A stretch of DNA of 35,290 nucleotides from Gammaproteobacteria bacterium (GTDB lineage: Bacteria > Pseudomonadota > Gammaproteobacteria > Pseudomonadales > Halieaceae). The notes under the pieces are model-generated. The model searched no databases and was not told the DNA's origin. It worked only from the letters and a program-made list of their open reading frames with translations. The position numbers were made by a program, and so were the translations under genes. Positions 1 to 8,020 of the stretch are shown here, one piece after another. The DNA is taken from positions 1 through 35,290 of the forward strand of contig JAUIEP010000037.1 of assembly GCA_030428835.1 (NCBI GenBank), given 5' to 3'. Positions within the stretch are counted from its first letter, which is position 1. Each line of letters begins with the position of its first letter.

Positions 1-459
1 GCAGGCCTCGCGCAGAAAATCCGCGACGCGGGCGGCCCGCAGCCGGCGGGGCAGGCGCTGTTCTGCCCCATGCTGGACGACCGCACGGCGACGCGCCGCG
101 AGCTGGATGCCCTCAAGCACAAGCTGTGGAACAACCAGAGCAACCATGCCGGCTGGTCGCACTATCTCGGCCACCCCGCGGGTGAGCCCGAGGACCGCGA
201 CTACGCCGTGCCGGCGCGCATGGCCGACCTGTCGGGCCTGCCCCCGGCGTGGATCGGCATCGGTGGCGCCGATCTCTTCCTGCAGGAGTGCGAGGAATAC
301 CGGGCGCGGCTGGAGGCGGCGGGCACACCCTGCGAGTTCCACCTGGCGCCGGGAGGCTTCCACGGGTTCGAGGGCCTTGCCGTCAACGCCCGCGTGACGC
401 AGGAGTTGTACGACGCCAATTTCGCGTTCCTGCGCCGGGTACTGTCACTGCCGAACTGA
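1..459 (+). CDS. Alpha/beta hydrolase (HSL-type esterase), 3' part only
   Basis: The reading frame is open from the first base of the window, so this is the C-terminal 152 residues or so of a longer protein. The visible part matches the end of hormone-sensitive-lipase-type alpha/beta hydrolases (esterase family IV). It has LSGLPPAWIGIGGADLF, where the Asp of GADLF is the expected catalytic acid, then an ECEEYRARLEAAG helix, and PGGFHGFE, where His is the catalytic base. The nucleophile serine and HGGG oxyanion motif would lie upstream of the window. An ATG at 70 is in frame but falls inside the fold and is not a start. The gene ends 22 bp from the convergent UbiA gene. The substrate cannot be told from this fragment; a carboxylic ester is likely. 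Confidence 0.85.
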   Translation, partial: AGLAQKIRDAGGPQPAGQALFCPMLDDRTATRRELDALKHKLWNNQSNHAGWSHYLGHPAGEPEDRDYAVPARMADLSGLPPAWIGIGGADLFLQECEEYRARLEAAGTPCEFHLAPGGFHGFEGLAVNARVTQELYDANFAFLRRVLSLPN

Positions 460-481
460 GCGGGCGCGGCCGCCCGGCGGT
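460..481. terminator. GC-rich inverted repeat between convergent genes
   Basis: The 22-bp gap between the esterase and UbiA stop codons holds GGGCG-CGGC-CGCCC, a 5-bp stem that can form on both strands. No T-run follows on either strand, so a bidirectional terminator role is only suggested by position. Confidence 0.3.
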
Positions 482-1396
482 TCAGCCCAGCAGGTAGCCC
501 AGGCCGCTGCCGAGCGCCATCAGCAGGAAGCCGACCAGGCATGCCGCCTGCGCGGGGACCACCCGCCGCGTGACACCCCCCGAGCGCAGCAACAGGTGGA
601 TCGAGAGCGCTCCCGCCGGCGCGCCCAGCAAGCCTCCCAGTATGCCGCGCGCATCCGGGTAGTACAGGGCGGTAAACACCAGCCAGCTGTACGCCGCGAC
701 GAGCAGGGCCACGTAGCCGGCAGTGGCGTTGTCCTTGCCCAGCCTGACGACGAGGTTGCGCTTGCCCGTGGCGCGGTCCGCCGCGTAGTCGGGGAATTCG
801 TTGATCCAGAGAAAGGCCGCCACCAGCAGCCCCAGCACTAGCGAGACGTGGATCAGCGGCGCGCCCGGTGTGCCCGCCTGCACGAAGTAGGTGCCGCAGG
901 TCACCAGCGGGCCGTAGGCGAGTGCGACGGCCAGTTCGCCGAGGCCGCGGTAGGCGAGCCGCACGCGACCGCCGTGGTAGTACCAGGCCAGCGCCATGCC
1001 GGGAATGCCGAACCACAGCACGCGACCGTCCCGCCACAATACGATGACCAACCCGATGATGATCGCGGTCGCAAAGAACGACAGTGCGATGCCGCGGCAC
1101 TGCGCCCGCGTCAGCAGTGCATCGACCAGCACGCGCTTGCCGCCGGAGAACGGGCTGCGGTCCTCCTCGGCGACCGCCTGGTCGGTGCCGCTGTCAAAAT
1201 CCACGAGTTCCCCCGCGGCGTTCTTGGCGACCTCCACGCAGAAAATGCCGAGGACTGTCAGCGCCAGCCAGCCGGCGTGCAGGGCGTTGTCCGCCGCGGC
1301 AAAGCAGGCGCCCATGAACAGTCCCGCGAACGACGCGAGTGAAATTTTCGGGTCGGCCAGACGCCAGAATCCCTGCCAGTAACGCGAATCACGCAT
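482..1396 (-). CDS. UbiA-family prenyltransferase (MenA-like)
   Basis: This is a 304-residue integral membrane protein of the UbiA superfamily, which transfers prenyl groups onto aromatic or other acceptors using Mg-bound prenyl diphosphate. The two Asp-rich sites are visible. The first is ELVDFDSGTDQ at about residues 63-73. The second is NEFPDYAADRATGKRN at about 199-214, followed by LVVRLG, typical of MenA/UbiA-like members. Hydrophobic helices fill the rest. An ATG at 1402 lies only 2 nt after GAGGGC, while the ATG at 1396 has GAGG at 8 nt spacing, so I chose 1396. The gene starts shortly after the CHAD gene stop on the same strand, so the two are probably co-transcribed. No menaquinone or ubiquinone genes are adjacent, so the acceptor is unknown. 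Confidence 0.85.
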   Translation of the reverse strand: MRDSRYWQGFWRLADPKISLASFAGLFMGACFAAADNALHAGWLALTVLGIFCVEVAKNAAGELVDFDSGTDQAVAEEDRSPFSGGKRVLVDALLTRAQCRGIALSFFATAIIIGLVIVLWRDGRVLWFGIPGMALAWYYHGGRVRLAYRGLGELAVALAYGPLVTCGTYFVQAGTPGAPLIHVSLVLGLLVAAFLWINEFPDYAADRATGKRNLVVRLGKDNATAGYVALLVAAYSWLVFTALYYPDARGILGGLLGAPAGALSIHLLLRSGGVTRRVVPAQAACLVGFLLMALGSGLGYLLG

Positions 1397-1410
1397 TCCC
1401 ATGCCCTCGC

Positions 1411-2238
1411 TTAATGTGCTTCCCGTGGGTTCACGCCGAGCGGTTTGTCGTCACCCCGGGTCTCGAACTCGGCGCGCGCCGCGGCCAGGTGCTGCCTGCC
1501 TTGCTTCTCCACGCCGTCAGCCCAGCGCCGCAGCAGCGCGAGTGTGCGCTGTTCCCTGTCGGGCGCGCAGTCCAGCGCCAGTTCGTGAAGCAGCTGTCGA
1601 TGGACCACCACGTCGTGCCAGTCACCCAGGTGGTCCTGGAGTCGCCGGCACTGGCGCAACGTTGCCGTCGCTTTCCTGCCGCGCGATTTCTTCCCCACCT
1701 CGTCGAAGTGATAGCGCAGTTGCTTGATCGCGATGCGCAACCTGTGCCAGTTACGCACACTGTCCACGGCGCGCGCCCTTGCCCAGGCGCAGGCTACCGC
1801 CTCCTCGCGGCGTTTGCGCTCGGCGCGCCGCTTCTTCCTGCCCCGGGTCCGCGGCGGGTGGCGCCCGGCATAGCGTTGCCAGTCCTGCAGCACCGTGTCC
1901 CAGCGCTCGCTGCGCAGCATGTTGGTTACCGGAACATGGGCGGCCTCCCGCCGCGCCAGCAGCCTGGGCTCCAGTAGCCTGTACTGGCGCGGCCCCAGCT
2001 CGCGGCGCGCGCGACAGACCAGGGTGTCCCAGTCGCGGGCGGCGTTGGTGGCGTCCGCCAGTTCACCCAGCCCGTGGCGCAGCAGGCGCGCCTCCCTGCC
2101 GGGGCGCCCTTTCAGCGCGCTGCGCATGCGACGCAGGTTCACCCGGAGCTGGTGCAGGTCCTCGTCGTCGTAGCGCTCCAGCAGTGCGGCGCGCAGCGTC
2201 TCGAGTTTGCCGGCGGCAGTGTCCAGTTTTGAGCTCAC
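1411..2238 (-). CDS. CHAD domain protein
   Basis: CHAD (conserved histidine alpha-helical) domains are all-helical and several bind inorganic polyphosphate. Typical paired motifs are present: LHQLRVNLRRMRSAL at about 28-42, NAARDWDTL near 65-73, HRLRIAIKQLRYHFDEV near 165-181, and LQDHLGDWHDVVVH near 200-213. A basic stretch rich in Lys and Arg lies at about 129-145. Many CHAD proteins carry a CYTH domain, but none is visible here. The start is uncertain. GTG at 2238 gives 275 residues, and the frame extends upstream to TTG at 2319; neither has a strong ribosome-binding site. The gene ends 14 bp before the UbiA start and probably heads that transcript. A structural or polyphosphate-granule role is inferred from the family, not shown. 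Confidence 0.85.
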   Translation of the reverse strand: MSSKLDTAAGKLETLRAALLERYDDEDLHQLRVNLRRMRSALKGRPGREARLLRHGLGELADATNAARDWDTLVCRARRELGPRQYRLLEPRLLARREAAHVPVTNMLRSERWDTVLQDWQRYAGRHPPRTRGRKKRRAERKRREEAVACAWARARAVDSVRNWHRLRIAIKQLRYHFDEVGKKSRGRKATATLRQCRRLQDHLGDWHDVVVHRQLLHELALDCAPDREQRTLALLRRWADGVEKQGRQHLAAARAEFETRGDDKPLGVNPREAH

Positions 2239-2378
2239 GCTTGCATCCGCTTCAGTTCCTCCGGCTGACCTGCTCGAGTACAGCAAGCCGCCGGACAGCC
2301 CACGGCTCTCACCGTTCAAAGCATTCGGTTCCGGATTCTTCAGGAGCTACAGTATCACGCCTCGGCGCGGTACCCGGC

Positions 2379-2421
2379 CAGTGCGCGCGCCATACCTCGC
2401 TTGGCGCGATGGCGCGCACTG
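2379..2421. repeat. Nested inverted repeats in a divergent intergenic region
   Basis: CAGTGCGCGC at 2379-2388 pairs perfectly with GCGCGCACTG at 2412-2421. Inside it, CGCGCCA at 2386-2392 pairs with TGGCGCG at 2402-2408. The two stems overlap and would compete, giving alternative structures. The element lies between the divergent CHAD and coiled-coil genes, so an operator or a transcript hairpin is possible. It has no T-run. Confidence 0.5.
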
Positions 2422-2451
2422 ACCTGGATCAACGCGTCCTCGCCGCGGGGT

Positions 2452-2457
2452 TATATA
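2452..2457 (+). promoter_or_regulatory. Possible -10 box for the coiled-coil gene
   Basis: TATATA stands out in very GC-rich sequence about 38 bp before the ATG at 2495. The -35 position (TCAACG, 2429-2434) is a poor match, so this is a weak call based mainly on local AT content. Confidence 0.25.
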
Positions 2458-2494
2458 GTCGTCGCGACAACTGTGCCGGAAGAGGAGGGAGTTT

Positions 2495-2755
2495 ATGTCG
2501 CTTGAGGACGGTTTTGACGATGTACTGGAGGCGCTGGAACAGGAGCGCGACGAGCTGCGCGTGCGCGTTCACCTGGCTGGCATGGAAGTGCGCGACAAGT
2601 GGGACGAACTTGAGGCGCAGTGGGAGCAACTCGTCGCCCGCAACGACCAGCTCAAGCGCGAGCTGGCGCCCACGGTGGAAGATACCAAGGCTGCTCTCGT
2701 GCTGTTGCGCGACGAGCTCGCGGAGGGTTACCGCAAGATTCGCGACCGCTTGTAG
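2495..2755 (+). CDS. Small coiled-coil protein
   Basis: This is an 86-residue, strongly charged helical protein with no signal peptide or membrane segment. A heptad-like pattern runs nearly end to end, for example ALEQERDELRVRVHLAGME, then WDELEAQWEQLVARNDQL, then a conserved-looking APTVEDTKAALVLLRDELAEGYRKIRDRL tail. GAGGAGGGA lies 5-10 nt before the ATG, so the start is well supported. It stands alone, divergent from CHAD and convergent with the P450 gene (28 bp gap). I do not recognise a family. The helical hairpin look is compatible with a small scaffold or a stress-associated protein, but nothing here fixes a function. Confidence 0.8.
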   Translation: MSLEDGFDDVLEALEQERDELRVRVHLAGMEVRDKWDELEAQWEQLVARNDQLKRELAPTVEDTKAALVLLRDELAEGYRKIRDRL

Positions 2756-2783
2756 CGCAGGATACTCCCCCGGCCGCGCGCCC

Positions 2784-4016
2784 CTAGCGGAACGTGTAGC
2801 GCACCGGCAGCGACTTCAGCCCGCCCACGAATACCGCCTCGACCCATTTCGGCTCGCCGGCCAGTTCGATGGACGCCAGTCGCGACATCAACTCCTTGTA
2901 GAAAATAGCGACCTCCAGCACGGCCAGGTGCTGGCCCAGGCACATGTGGCCGCCGTACCCGAACGCGAGCTGGTTGCGGTTGTCGCGCTCGATGTCGAAG
3001 ACGTTCGGGTTGTCGATGGCGCGTTCGTCGCGGTTGGCCGAGGGATACCACATGACCAGGCTTTCGCCGGCCTTGATCGTCTTGCCGTGGAACTCGGCGT
3101 CTTCCGTCGCCGTGCGCATCATGTGGCGCACGGGTGATACCCAGCGGATCATCTCGCGGGCCGCGCTGGTGGCGAGGTCGGGATTGCCGGTGAGCTTGCG
3201 CATCTGGTCGGGAAAGTCCAGCAACGCCTTCATGCCGCCGCCCGTGGTGGCGGACGTCGTGTCGTGGCCGGCGGTCGCCGTGATGATGAAGTAGCTCATC
3301 AGGTCGAGCTCTTCCAGGTACTCGCCGTCCACTTTCGCGTTGGCCAGCACGGTGGCGAGGTCGTCGGTCGGGTTCCTGCGCCGGTCCTCGACCACTTCCC
3401 TGAAGTAGGCGAAGAAATCGAGGATGACACCCATCCCGGCCTCACCGGTATCGCCGCGCGACTGGTCCGGGTCCTGGCTGCCGAACAGCTCCTGCGTCAG
3501 CTTGAGCATCATGGGTTCTTCCTCGGGCACCACGCCGAGGATCTTCATGATCACGCGCAGGGGGTACAGGAGCGCGATGTCCTTGACGAAGTCGCACTCG
3601 CCGCCCATGGCTTCCATCTTGTCGACGAACTCCCGGGCGATCTCCTCCACCATCGGCGTCAGCTTGTTGATCGGGCCGGGCTTGAACCACTCGCGCGTGA
3701 CCTCGCGCATCTTGCGGTGCTTGGGGTTGTCCATGTGGATGAGCGTTTCGAGGCCGTTGCGCGTGCCGAACTGCTCGAACAGCATGTCCTCGAACGCGAT
3801 CGGCACGATGACCGTGCGCGGGTTGTTGATGAACAGGTCGTTCTTCTGGCTGACGTACTTGATGTCCTCGTGCCGCGTGAGCACCCAGAACGGCCGGTAG
3901 TCGGGGTGCTCGAGATAGCTGACAGGTTCGTTGTCGCGCAGCTCGGTGAGCAGCGCATGCATGGTGGTTTCGTCGCCCATGATGGTGGGGTCGACCAGGT
4001 CCTGGATACGGCTCAT
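2784..4016 (-). CDS. Cytochrome P450
   Basis: This is a soluble 410-residue bacterial class I P450. The I-helix oxygen-activating motif AGHDTTS is at 249-255, ExxR (EMIR) at 288-291, and the heme-binding loop FGYGGHMCLG at 352-361 with Cys359 as thiolate ligand. The overall look (HPDYRPFWVLTRHEDIKYVS near the N-terminus, MDNPKHRKMR at about 95-104) resembles the CYP124/125-type group acting on sterols or branched lipids, but the substrate is not determined. The frame extends to an ATG at 4076. The ATG at 4016 has GGGAGAGGAG just upstream and gives the usual P450 length, so I use 4016. No ferredoxin or ferredoxin reductase gene is in the window, so electron donors must come from elsewhere. It is divergent from an AraC regulator that probably controls it. 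Confidence 0.95.
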   Translation of the reverse strand: MSRIQDLVDPTIMGDETTMHALLTELRDNEPVSYLEHPDYRPFWVLTRHEDIKYVSQKNDLFINNPRTVIVPIAFEDMLFEQFGTRNGLETLIHMDNPKHRKMREVTREWFKPGPINKLTPMVEEIAREFVDKMEAMGGECDFVKDIALLYPLRVIMKILGVVPEEEPMMLKLTQELFGSQDPDQSRGDTGEAGMGVILDFFAYFREVVEDRRRNPTDDLATVLANAKVDGEYLEELDLMSYFIITATAGHDTTSATTGGGMKALLDFPDQMRKLTGNPDLATSAAREMIRWVSPVRHMMRTATEDAEFHGKTIKAGESLVMWYPSANRDERAIDNPNVFDIERDNRNQLAFGYGGHMCLGQHLAVLEVAIFYKELMSRLASIELAGEPKWVEAVFVGGLKSLPVRYTFR

Positions 4017-4059
4017 AGGCTCCTCTCCCTGAATTACCGAACGTGCGCCCAGTCTACCC

Positions 4060-4093
4060 TTGTGAATTCGCGCCATATTGTGAATTCACGCCA
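4060..4093. promoter_or_regulatory. Paired direct repeats, likely AraC-family operator
   Basis: TTGTGAATTCGCGCCA at 4060-4075 is repeated as TTGTGAATTCACGCCA at 4078-4093, with one mismatch and 18-bp periodicity. The second copy contains the perfect palindrome GTGAATTCAC (4080-4089). The pair fills the middle of the 97-bp gap between the divergent P450 and AraC start codons. AraC-family regulators commonly bind tandem direct repeats about two helical turns apart, which fits. It would be expected to control the P450 and probably the regulator itself. Confidence 0.65.
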
Positions 4094-4113
4094 AGCTGTG
4101 CTGTAATCCGCCA

Positions 4114-5121
4114 ATGTCTGCGCCCTCCGTCTCGCGGCATTTCACCCAGGCCGTCTTCGATTACCTGGCCCTGGCCGGTCACCCGGCGGCAGTCGTGCTG
4201 GAGAGTGCCGGCCTCGACGCCGGGCGGCTGCTGCCCGCCGGGCGCGTGCCCCTGTCGACCTATGAGCGCCTGTTCGAGGCCGGTGAAAGGCTGACCGGGG
4301 ACCACTGTTTCGGCCTCAACATGGGCGCCGCGCCCTGTCCGCGCACCTGGGGCCTGGTGTCCCACCTCGCGGTATCCGCGCCCGACGCCATGACAGCAGT
4401 CTCGGCGTTGATGGACTACTCCGAACTGCAGCTCAATTTCGCGCGCTTCCGCGTGGTCGAGTTGTCGGATGCCCGCCTGTGCATGGAGTTACAACACGAC
4501 GGCGTGCAGCGGTTGAACCGCCATGTCGTCGAACACCTGTTGACCAACATCGCGGTACTCGCGAGCACGGAGATCGGTTACCGGGTGCCCGAGTTGCATA
4601 TCGAACTCGCGCACGATAACGCGCACAGCGCGCAGCGCCTCGCCACGCTCCTCAACGCGCGGGTGACCCTTGGCGCGGCTCGCTACCGGGTGGCGGCAGC
4701 GCCGCAGTTCCTTGAGCAGCGCGCACTGTACGGCGAGGAAGATCTCTACCGCGTAACGGAGGGGCTGGCGCGCGAGCGCCTGCTGGAACTGCGCGGCGAG
4801 GACCGTTTCCTCAACCGGTTGCGCGAGACGGTGCTGCAGCAGTTACCCGGCGGGCTGCCGAAGATCGACGACGTTGCCGACAGCCTGCAGATGTCCGCAC
4901 GCACGCTGCAGCGTCGCCTGCAGGAGCGCAACCTGCGTTACCAGCAGGTGCTGGACGAGGTGCGCGGCGCACTGGCGCTGCAACTGATCAACGACCCCGG
5001 CCTCAGCCTCAACGACATGGCGCACTACCTCGGCTTCAACGACCAGAGCGCCTTGCAACATGCCTTCCGTCGCTGGCACGGAATATCGCCGGGGCGGTAT
5101 CGCAGGCGCAAGTTGCGGTAG
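4114..5121 (+). CDS. AraC-family transcriptional regulator
   Basis: This is a 335-residue cytoplasmic regulator with the layout of the OruR/ArgR-like branch. An N-terminal arabinose-binding-like ligand domain (PF12625 type) covers about residues 15-210. A C-terminal AraC DNA-binding domain covers about 235-335. The two helix-turn-helix units are visible: IDDVADSLQMSARTLQRRLQ at 251-270, and LSLNDMAHYLGFNDQSALQH at about 297-316, followed by AFRRWHGISPGRYR. The ATG at 4114 follows directly on the repeat-bearing intergenic region. It is divergent from the P450, so a substrate-induced activator of that gene is the simplest reading. The ligand is unknown but could be a hydrophobic P450 substrate. 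Confidence 0.93.
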   Translation: MSAPSVSRHFTQAVFDYLALAGHPAAVVLESAGLDAGRLLPAGRVPLSTYERLFEAGERLTGDHCFGLNMGAAPCPRTWGLVSHLAVSAPDAMTAVSALMDYSELQLNFARFRVVELSDARLCMELQHDGVQRLNRHVVEHLLTNIAVLASTEIGYRVPELHIELAHDNAHSAQRLATLLNARVTLGAARYRVAAAPQFLEQRALYGEEDLYRVTEGLARERLLELRGEDRFLNRLRETVLQQLPGGLPKIDDVADSLQMSARTLQRRLQERNLRYQQVLDEVRGALALQLINDPGLSLNDMAHYLGFNDQSALQHAFRRWHGISPGRYRRRKLR

Positions 5122-5216
5122 TGGTTCACGATATTGCGGTTGCATAACAAAGCCATTCAATTATGCAGCTTTTCCTCGGCTAGAATACTGACTGGCAACA
5201 GGCTTTGGGGTCCACT

Positions 5217-6206
5217 ATGAAAACAACAATGCGCGTTGCGGTGGCGCTGTTCGCGGTATTGTCCATCGGCGGCTGCAAGCTCGCCGTCATGGTGTCGTCT
5301 CACGGCAGTGTACTCTCCGCTTCCGGTACACGAGATTGCACGGGCCCTGATTACTGTGAGTTCCAGATCTCCGACGCGGGCTTCAGCGAGTCATTCACCG
5401 CTGTACCCCAGCCTGGATTCAGTTTTGTCGAGTGGCAGGATGGCAACGGTTTCATTTGCGCTGACAGCACCGATCCGGTCTGCGTGGTCGAGGTGCCCGA
5501 TACCGCCCTTGGTGCGCTGGTCGTCGCCCTGTTCAAGACGGGCTCGATCCGGCCGGTATTCAGTGACCCCGGCGGTGTCGACACGGACGGCGACGGCATG
5601 ATCAACGATATCGACCCCGATGATGATAACGACGGCGTGCTGGACAATTCGGACGATTGCCCGCTGGAGGGCCCCGACCTCGATGGCTCCGGTTGCCCGG
5701 CGCTCACTCCCGACGATATGGTCCGGCTGAATGACAAATTCTGGGCCCAGCCCGAACTCTTCGTGAACGTGGCTTGGTATGACGTCCATGATGTCTGCGA
5801 CGGTCCGGGCAGTCTGTGCACCGGTAAGATCGCTGGTATTGATGTGACCGGATGGACATGGGCAAGTGGTGACGAAGTCACGGACCTGTTCAACGCTTTC
5901 TTCGGATCTACGCTGGGTGCAATCCCCGACTATGAGAGTCTCTCATCAATGACGTTGTCGCCCAATATCTTTGACTATTTCCGTTCCTACGCGGATTGCT
6001 GTGGTTCGACTTCGCTGGCCGGCTGGATTCGCGAAGAGGCCAACATTGTCGAGGGCTACATCTATGGCGCTTACTGCAATGAACTCTCGAGTGACTATTG
6101 CGAGAACCCGTCGGTCGGTGGCGGATACGAAGGACCGTTCGGTCTTCCGCCCAAGTTCATGTATGAAGAGAGCGTAGGTGTCTGGCTCCACCGGCCCGCG
6201 CCCTGA
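5217..6206 (+). CDS. Lipoprotein with thrombospondin type 3-like calcium repeats
   Basis: The protein has 329 residues and an N-terminal lipoprotein signal ending in LSIGGC (lipidated Cys20). Residues about 25-115 form a Cys-containing, InlB-B-repeat-like region with FTAVPQPGFSFVEW and STDPVC. Residues about 123-163 hold Asp-rich DTDGDGMINDIDPDDDNDG repeats like thrombospondin type 3 calcium-binding motifs. The rest contains WAQPELF, then GIDVTGWTWAS and LFNAFFG. The lipobox region, the first domain and the WAQP/TGW domain recur in the lipoprotein at 27641, which lacks the Asp-rich insert. The frame also opens at TTG 5205, but ATG 5217 gives a clean signal peptide with GGGG 6 nt upstream. It ends 2 bp from the convergent DUF885 stop. 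Its function is unknown; a periplasmic or outer-membrane location is likely. Confidence 0.85.
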   Translation: MKTTMRVAVALFAVLSIGGCKLAVMVSSHGSVLSASGTRDCTGPDYCEFQISDAGFSESFTAVPQPGFSFVEWQDGNGFICADSTDPVCVVEVPDTALGALVVALFKTGSIRPVFSDPGGVDTDGDGMINDIDPDDDNDGVLDNSDDCPLEGPDLDGSGCPALTPDDMVRLNDKFWAQPELFVNVAWYDVHDVCDGPGSLCTGKIAGIDVTGWTWASGDEVTDLFNAFFGSTLGAIPDYESLSSMTLSPNIFDYFRSYADCCGSTSLAGWIREEANIVEGYIYGAYCNELSSDYCENPSVGGGYEGPFGLPPKFMYEESVGVWLHRPAP

Positions 6207-6208
6207 CA

Positions 6209-7981
6209 CTAGTGCTGATCGCCGCGCGGCTGCGCGGCGATCCACCTGACAATTTTTTCCTCGAGTACGGTCAGCGGCAAGGGTCCGCCCTCCAGCACCG
6301 CGATGTGAAACCGACGCAGATCGAAGTCCTGCCCCAGCGCCTGCTCCGCCCGCGCCCGCAACTCGCGGATCTTCAGCTCCCCGTACTTGTACGCCACGGC
6401 CTGTCCCGGCAGCGTGATGTAGCGGTCGACTTCCGCGACGATGTTCTGGCGGTTCAGGCCGGTGTTGGCGAGCATGTAGTCCACCGCCTGTTGCCGGTCC
6501 CAGCCCTTGGCGTGTATGCCGGTGTCCACGACGAGACGCGCCGCGCGCCAGATCTCGAGGACCATGCGCCCAAAGCGTTCGTAGGGCGTGTTGTAGACAC
6601 CCATCTCCCGTCCCAGCCACTCCGCGTACAGTCCCCAGCCCTCGCCGTAGGCCTGGAAGTAATAGAAGCGCGCCCACTCGGGCGTGTTCTCGTTCTCCGA
6701 CTGGAAGGAGAACTGCAGGTGATGGCCGGGCACTCCCTCGTGTAGCAGCAGCGCGACGACCTCGTAGAGCGGGCGGCTGGCGAGGTCGTAGGTGTTGACG
6801 TAGACCTGGCCCGCGCGGGTGCCGTCCGCGGCGCCGGGCAGGTAGTACGCCGAGGAGCTGCGCTGCGCGGTCGCCTCGGGGATCGGCAGGATGCCGTAGG
6901 GGTTTGACGGCAGCCGGGCGAAGAACCGCGGCAGCCTGCCGTCGATGGACTTCGCCACCCACGCCACCCTGTCCAGGTAGGCCTGTTCGTCCGTTGTGTA
7001 GAACTGGCTGTCGGTGCGCAGGAACTCGAGGAACGCGGCGAAGTCGCCGTCGAACCCGACGTCCTCGATGATCGCCTGCATGTCGGCGCGGATGCGCGCC
7101 ACCTCGCGCAGGCCCAGTTCGTGTACCTCAGCGGCCTCGACATCGAGTGTGGTGTAGTAGCGCAGCAGCGCCCGGTAAGCCGCCGCGCCGCCGGGCAGGG
7201 AGGACAGGCCCGCGTGTTCGCGGCAGGCCGGCAGGTACTCCTCGCGGAAGAACGTGTCGAAGCGGCGGTAGGCGGGGTTGACCGTGGTGTCGATCACCCG
7301 CAGCGCCTGGGCGCGAAGCTCCTCCCGCAGCGGCGCCGGCATGGCGTCGGGGAACGCGTTGAAGGGTTCGGCGAAGGCGCTGTCCTGCGGCTGCTCGCTC
7401 GTGTAGCTGCGGATGGTGTCCTCGTAGCCGGCCAGTGTCGCGCAGGGCTGCGTGTAGCCGGTCGCGATCCCCGTGCGCAGCAGCGCGATGTTCTGGTCCG
7501 CGTAGGTGCCGATACCCGACAAGAGCGCGAGGAGGTCGCGGTACTCCCGTTCAGACTCGTATGGCAGGGACAGGATGATCTCGGGCACGTCGGTATGCCA
7601 GCCGCCCATGGTGGTGAAGGTGAGGAACTGGCTGTCGTGCGCGAGCAGCGCGGCCTCGTTGCGCAGCATCCACTCGAACGACTGGAGGTGTTCCAGGTTC
7701 TCTTTCGAAAGGGCGGCTTCCTCGATCGCGCCGAGGGCCTCGTGGTGCCGGTGAAGGAGTGCCTTCCAGTCGGCGAGCGCCTTCTCGCCCAGATCATCCA
7801 GGCGATCCCGGGGCGCATCGGCGCCGAACGCGGTGGCCGAGAAGGGGAAGGCGTCGCGGTAGGCTGCCCAGAACCCGGCCAGCTGCGCTTCCAGGGCGGC
7901 GTTGTGGTCCGCCGCCGACAGGGAAAGTATGGGCCAGGCAGCCAGCGCGATCAGGCACTGGGTCAGGAGGCGGATGCGCAT
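6209..7981 (-). CDS. DUF885 family secreted metallopeptidase-like protein
   Basis: This is a 590-residue exported protein; an N-terminal signal peptide spans about residues 1-23 (ALAAWPILSLSAADH). DUF885 proteins resemble zinc metallopeptidases, and the signature is complete: HEGVPGHH at 414-421 supplies HE and a following His, and YGEGWGLYAEWL near 445-456 supplies the downstream Glu. Both length and motif order are normal for the family. AGGA sits 8 nt before the ATG. The start codon lies 39 bp beyond the stop of the beta-helix gene on the same strand, so the two are probably co-transcribed. A role in periplasmic peptide breakdown is inferred from the family; no substrate has been established. 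Its last codons also encode a hairpin that may terminate the opposite gene. Confidence 0.9.
   Translation of the reverse strand: MRIRLLTQCLIALAAWPILSLSAADHNAALEAQLAGFWAAYRDAFPFSATAFGADAPRDRLDDLGEKALADWKALLHRHHEALGAIEEAALSKENLEHLQSFEWMLRNEAALLAHDSQFLTFTTMGGWHTDVPEIILSLPYESEREYRDLLALLSGIGTYADQNIALLRTGIATGYTQPCATLAGYEDTIRSYTSEQPQDSAFAEPFNAFPDAMPAPLREELRAQALRVIDTTVNPAYRRFDTFFREEYLPACREHAGLSSLPGGAAAYRALLRYYTTLDVEAAEVHELGLREVARIRADMQAIIEDVGFDGDFAAFLEFLRTDSQFYTTDEQAYLDRVAWVAKSIDGRLPRFFARLPSNPYGILPIPEATAQRSSSAYYLPGAADGTRAGQVYVNTYDLASRPLYEVVALLLHEGVPGHHLQFSFQSENENTPEWARFYYFQAYGEGWGLYAEWLGREMGVYNTPYERFGRMVLEIWRAARLVVDTGIHAKGWDRQQAVDYMLANTGLNRQNIVAEVDRYITLPGQAVAYKYGELKIRELRARAEQALGQDFDLRRFHIAVLEGGPLPLTVLEEKIVRWIAAQPRGDQH
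6217..6258 (+). terminator. Rho-independent-like terminator of the 5217 lipoprotein gene
   Basis: GATCGCCGCGC at 6217-6227 and GCGCGGCGATC at 6232-6242 form a perfect 11-bp stem with a 4-nt loop. Six T residues follow at 6253-6258. It starts 10 bp after the plus-strand stop and lies inside the 3' coding end of the convergent DUF885 gene. The 10-nt gap between stem and T-run is not canonical. Confidence 0.5.
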
Positions 7982-8020
7982 GTAGATGGTCCTGGTTCTT
8001 TGTGGCCCCGACGCGCCGGG

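Noticed and set aside
4017-4076. Longer P450 start at 4076
   Set aside because: It would place the operator-like repeat inside the gene and has no ribosome site, unlike the ATG at 4016.
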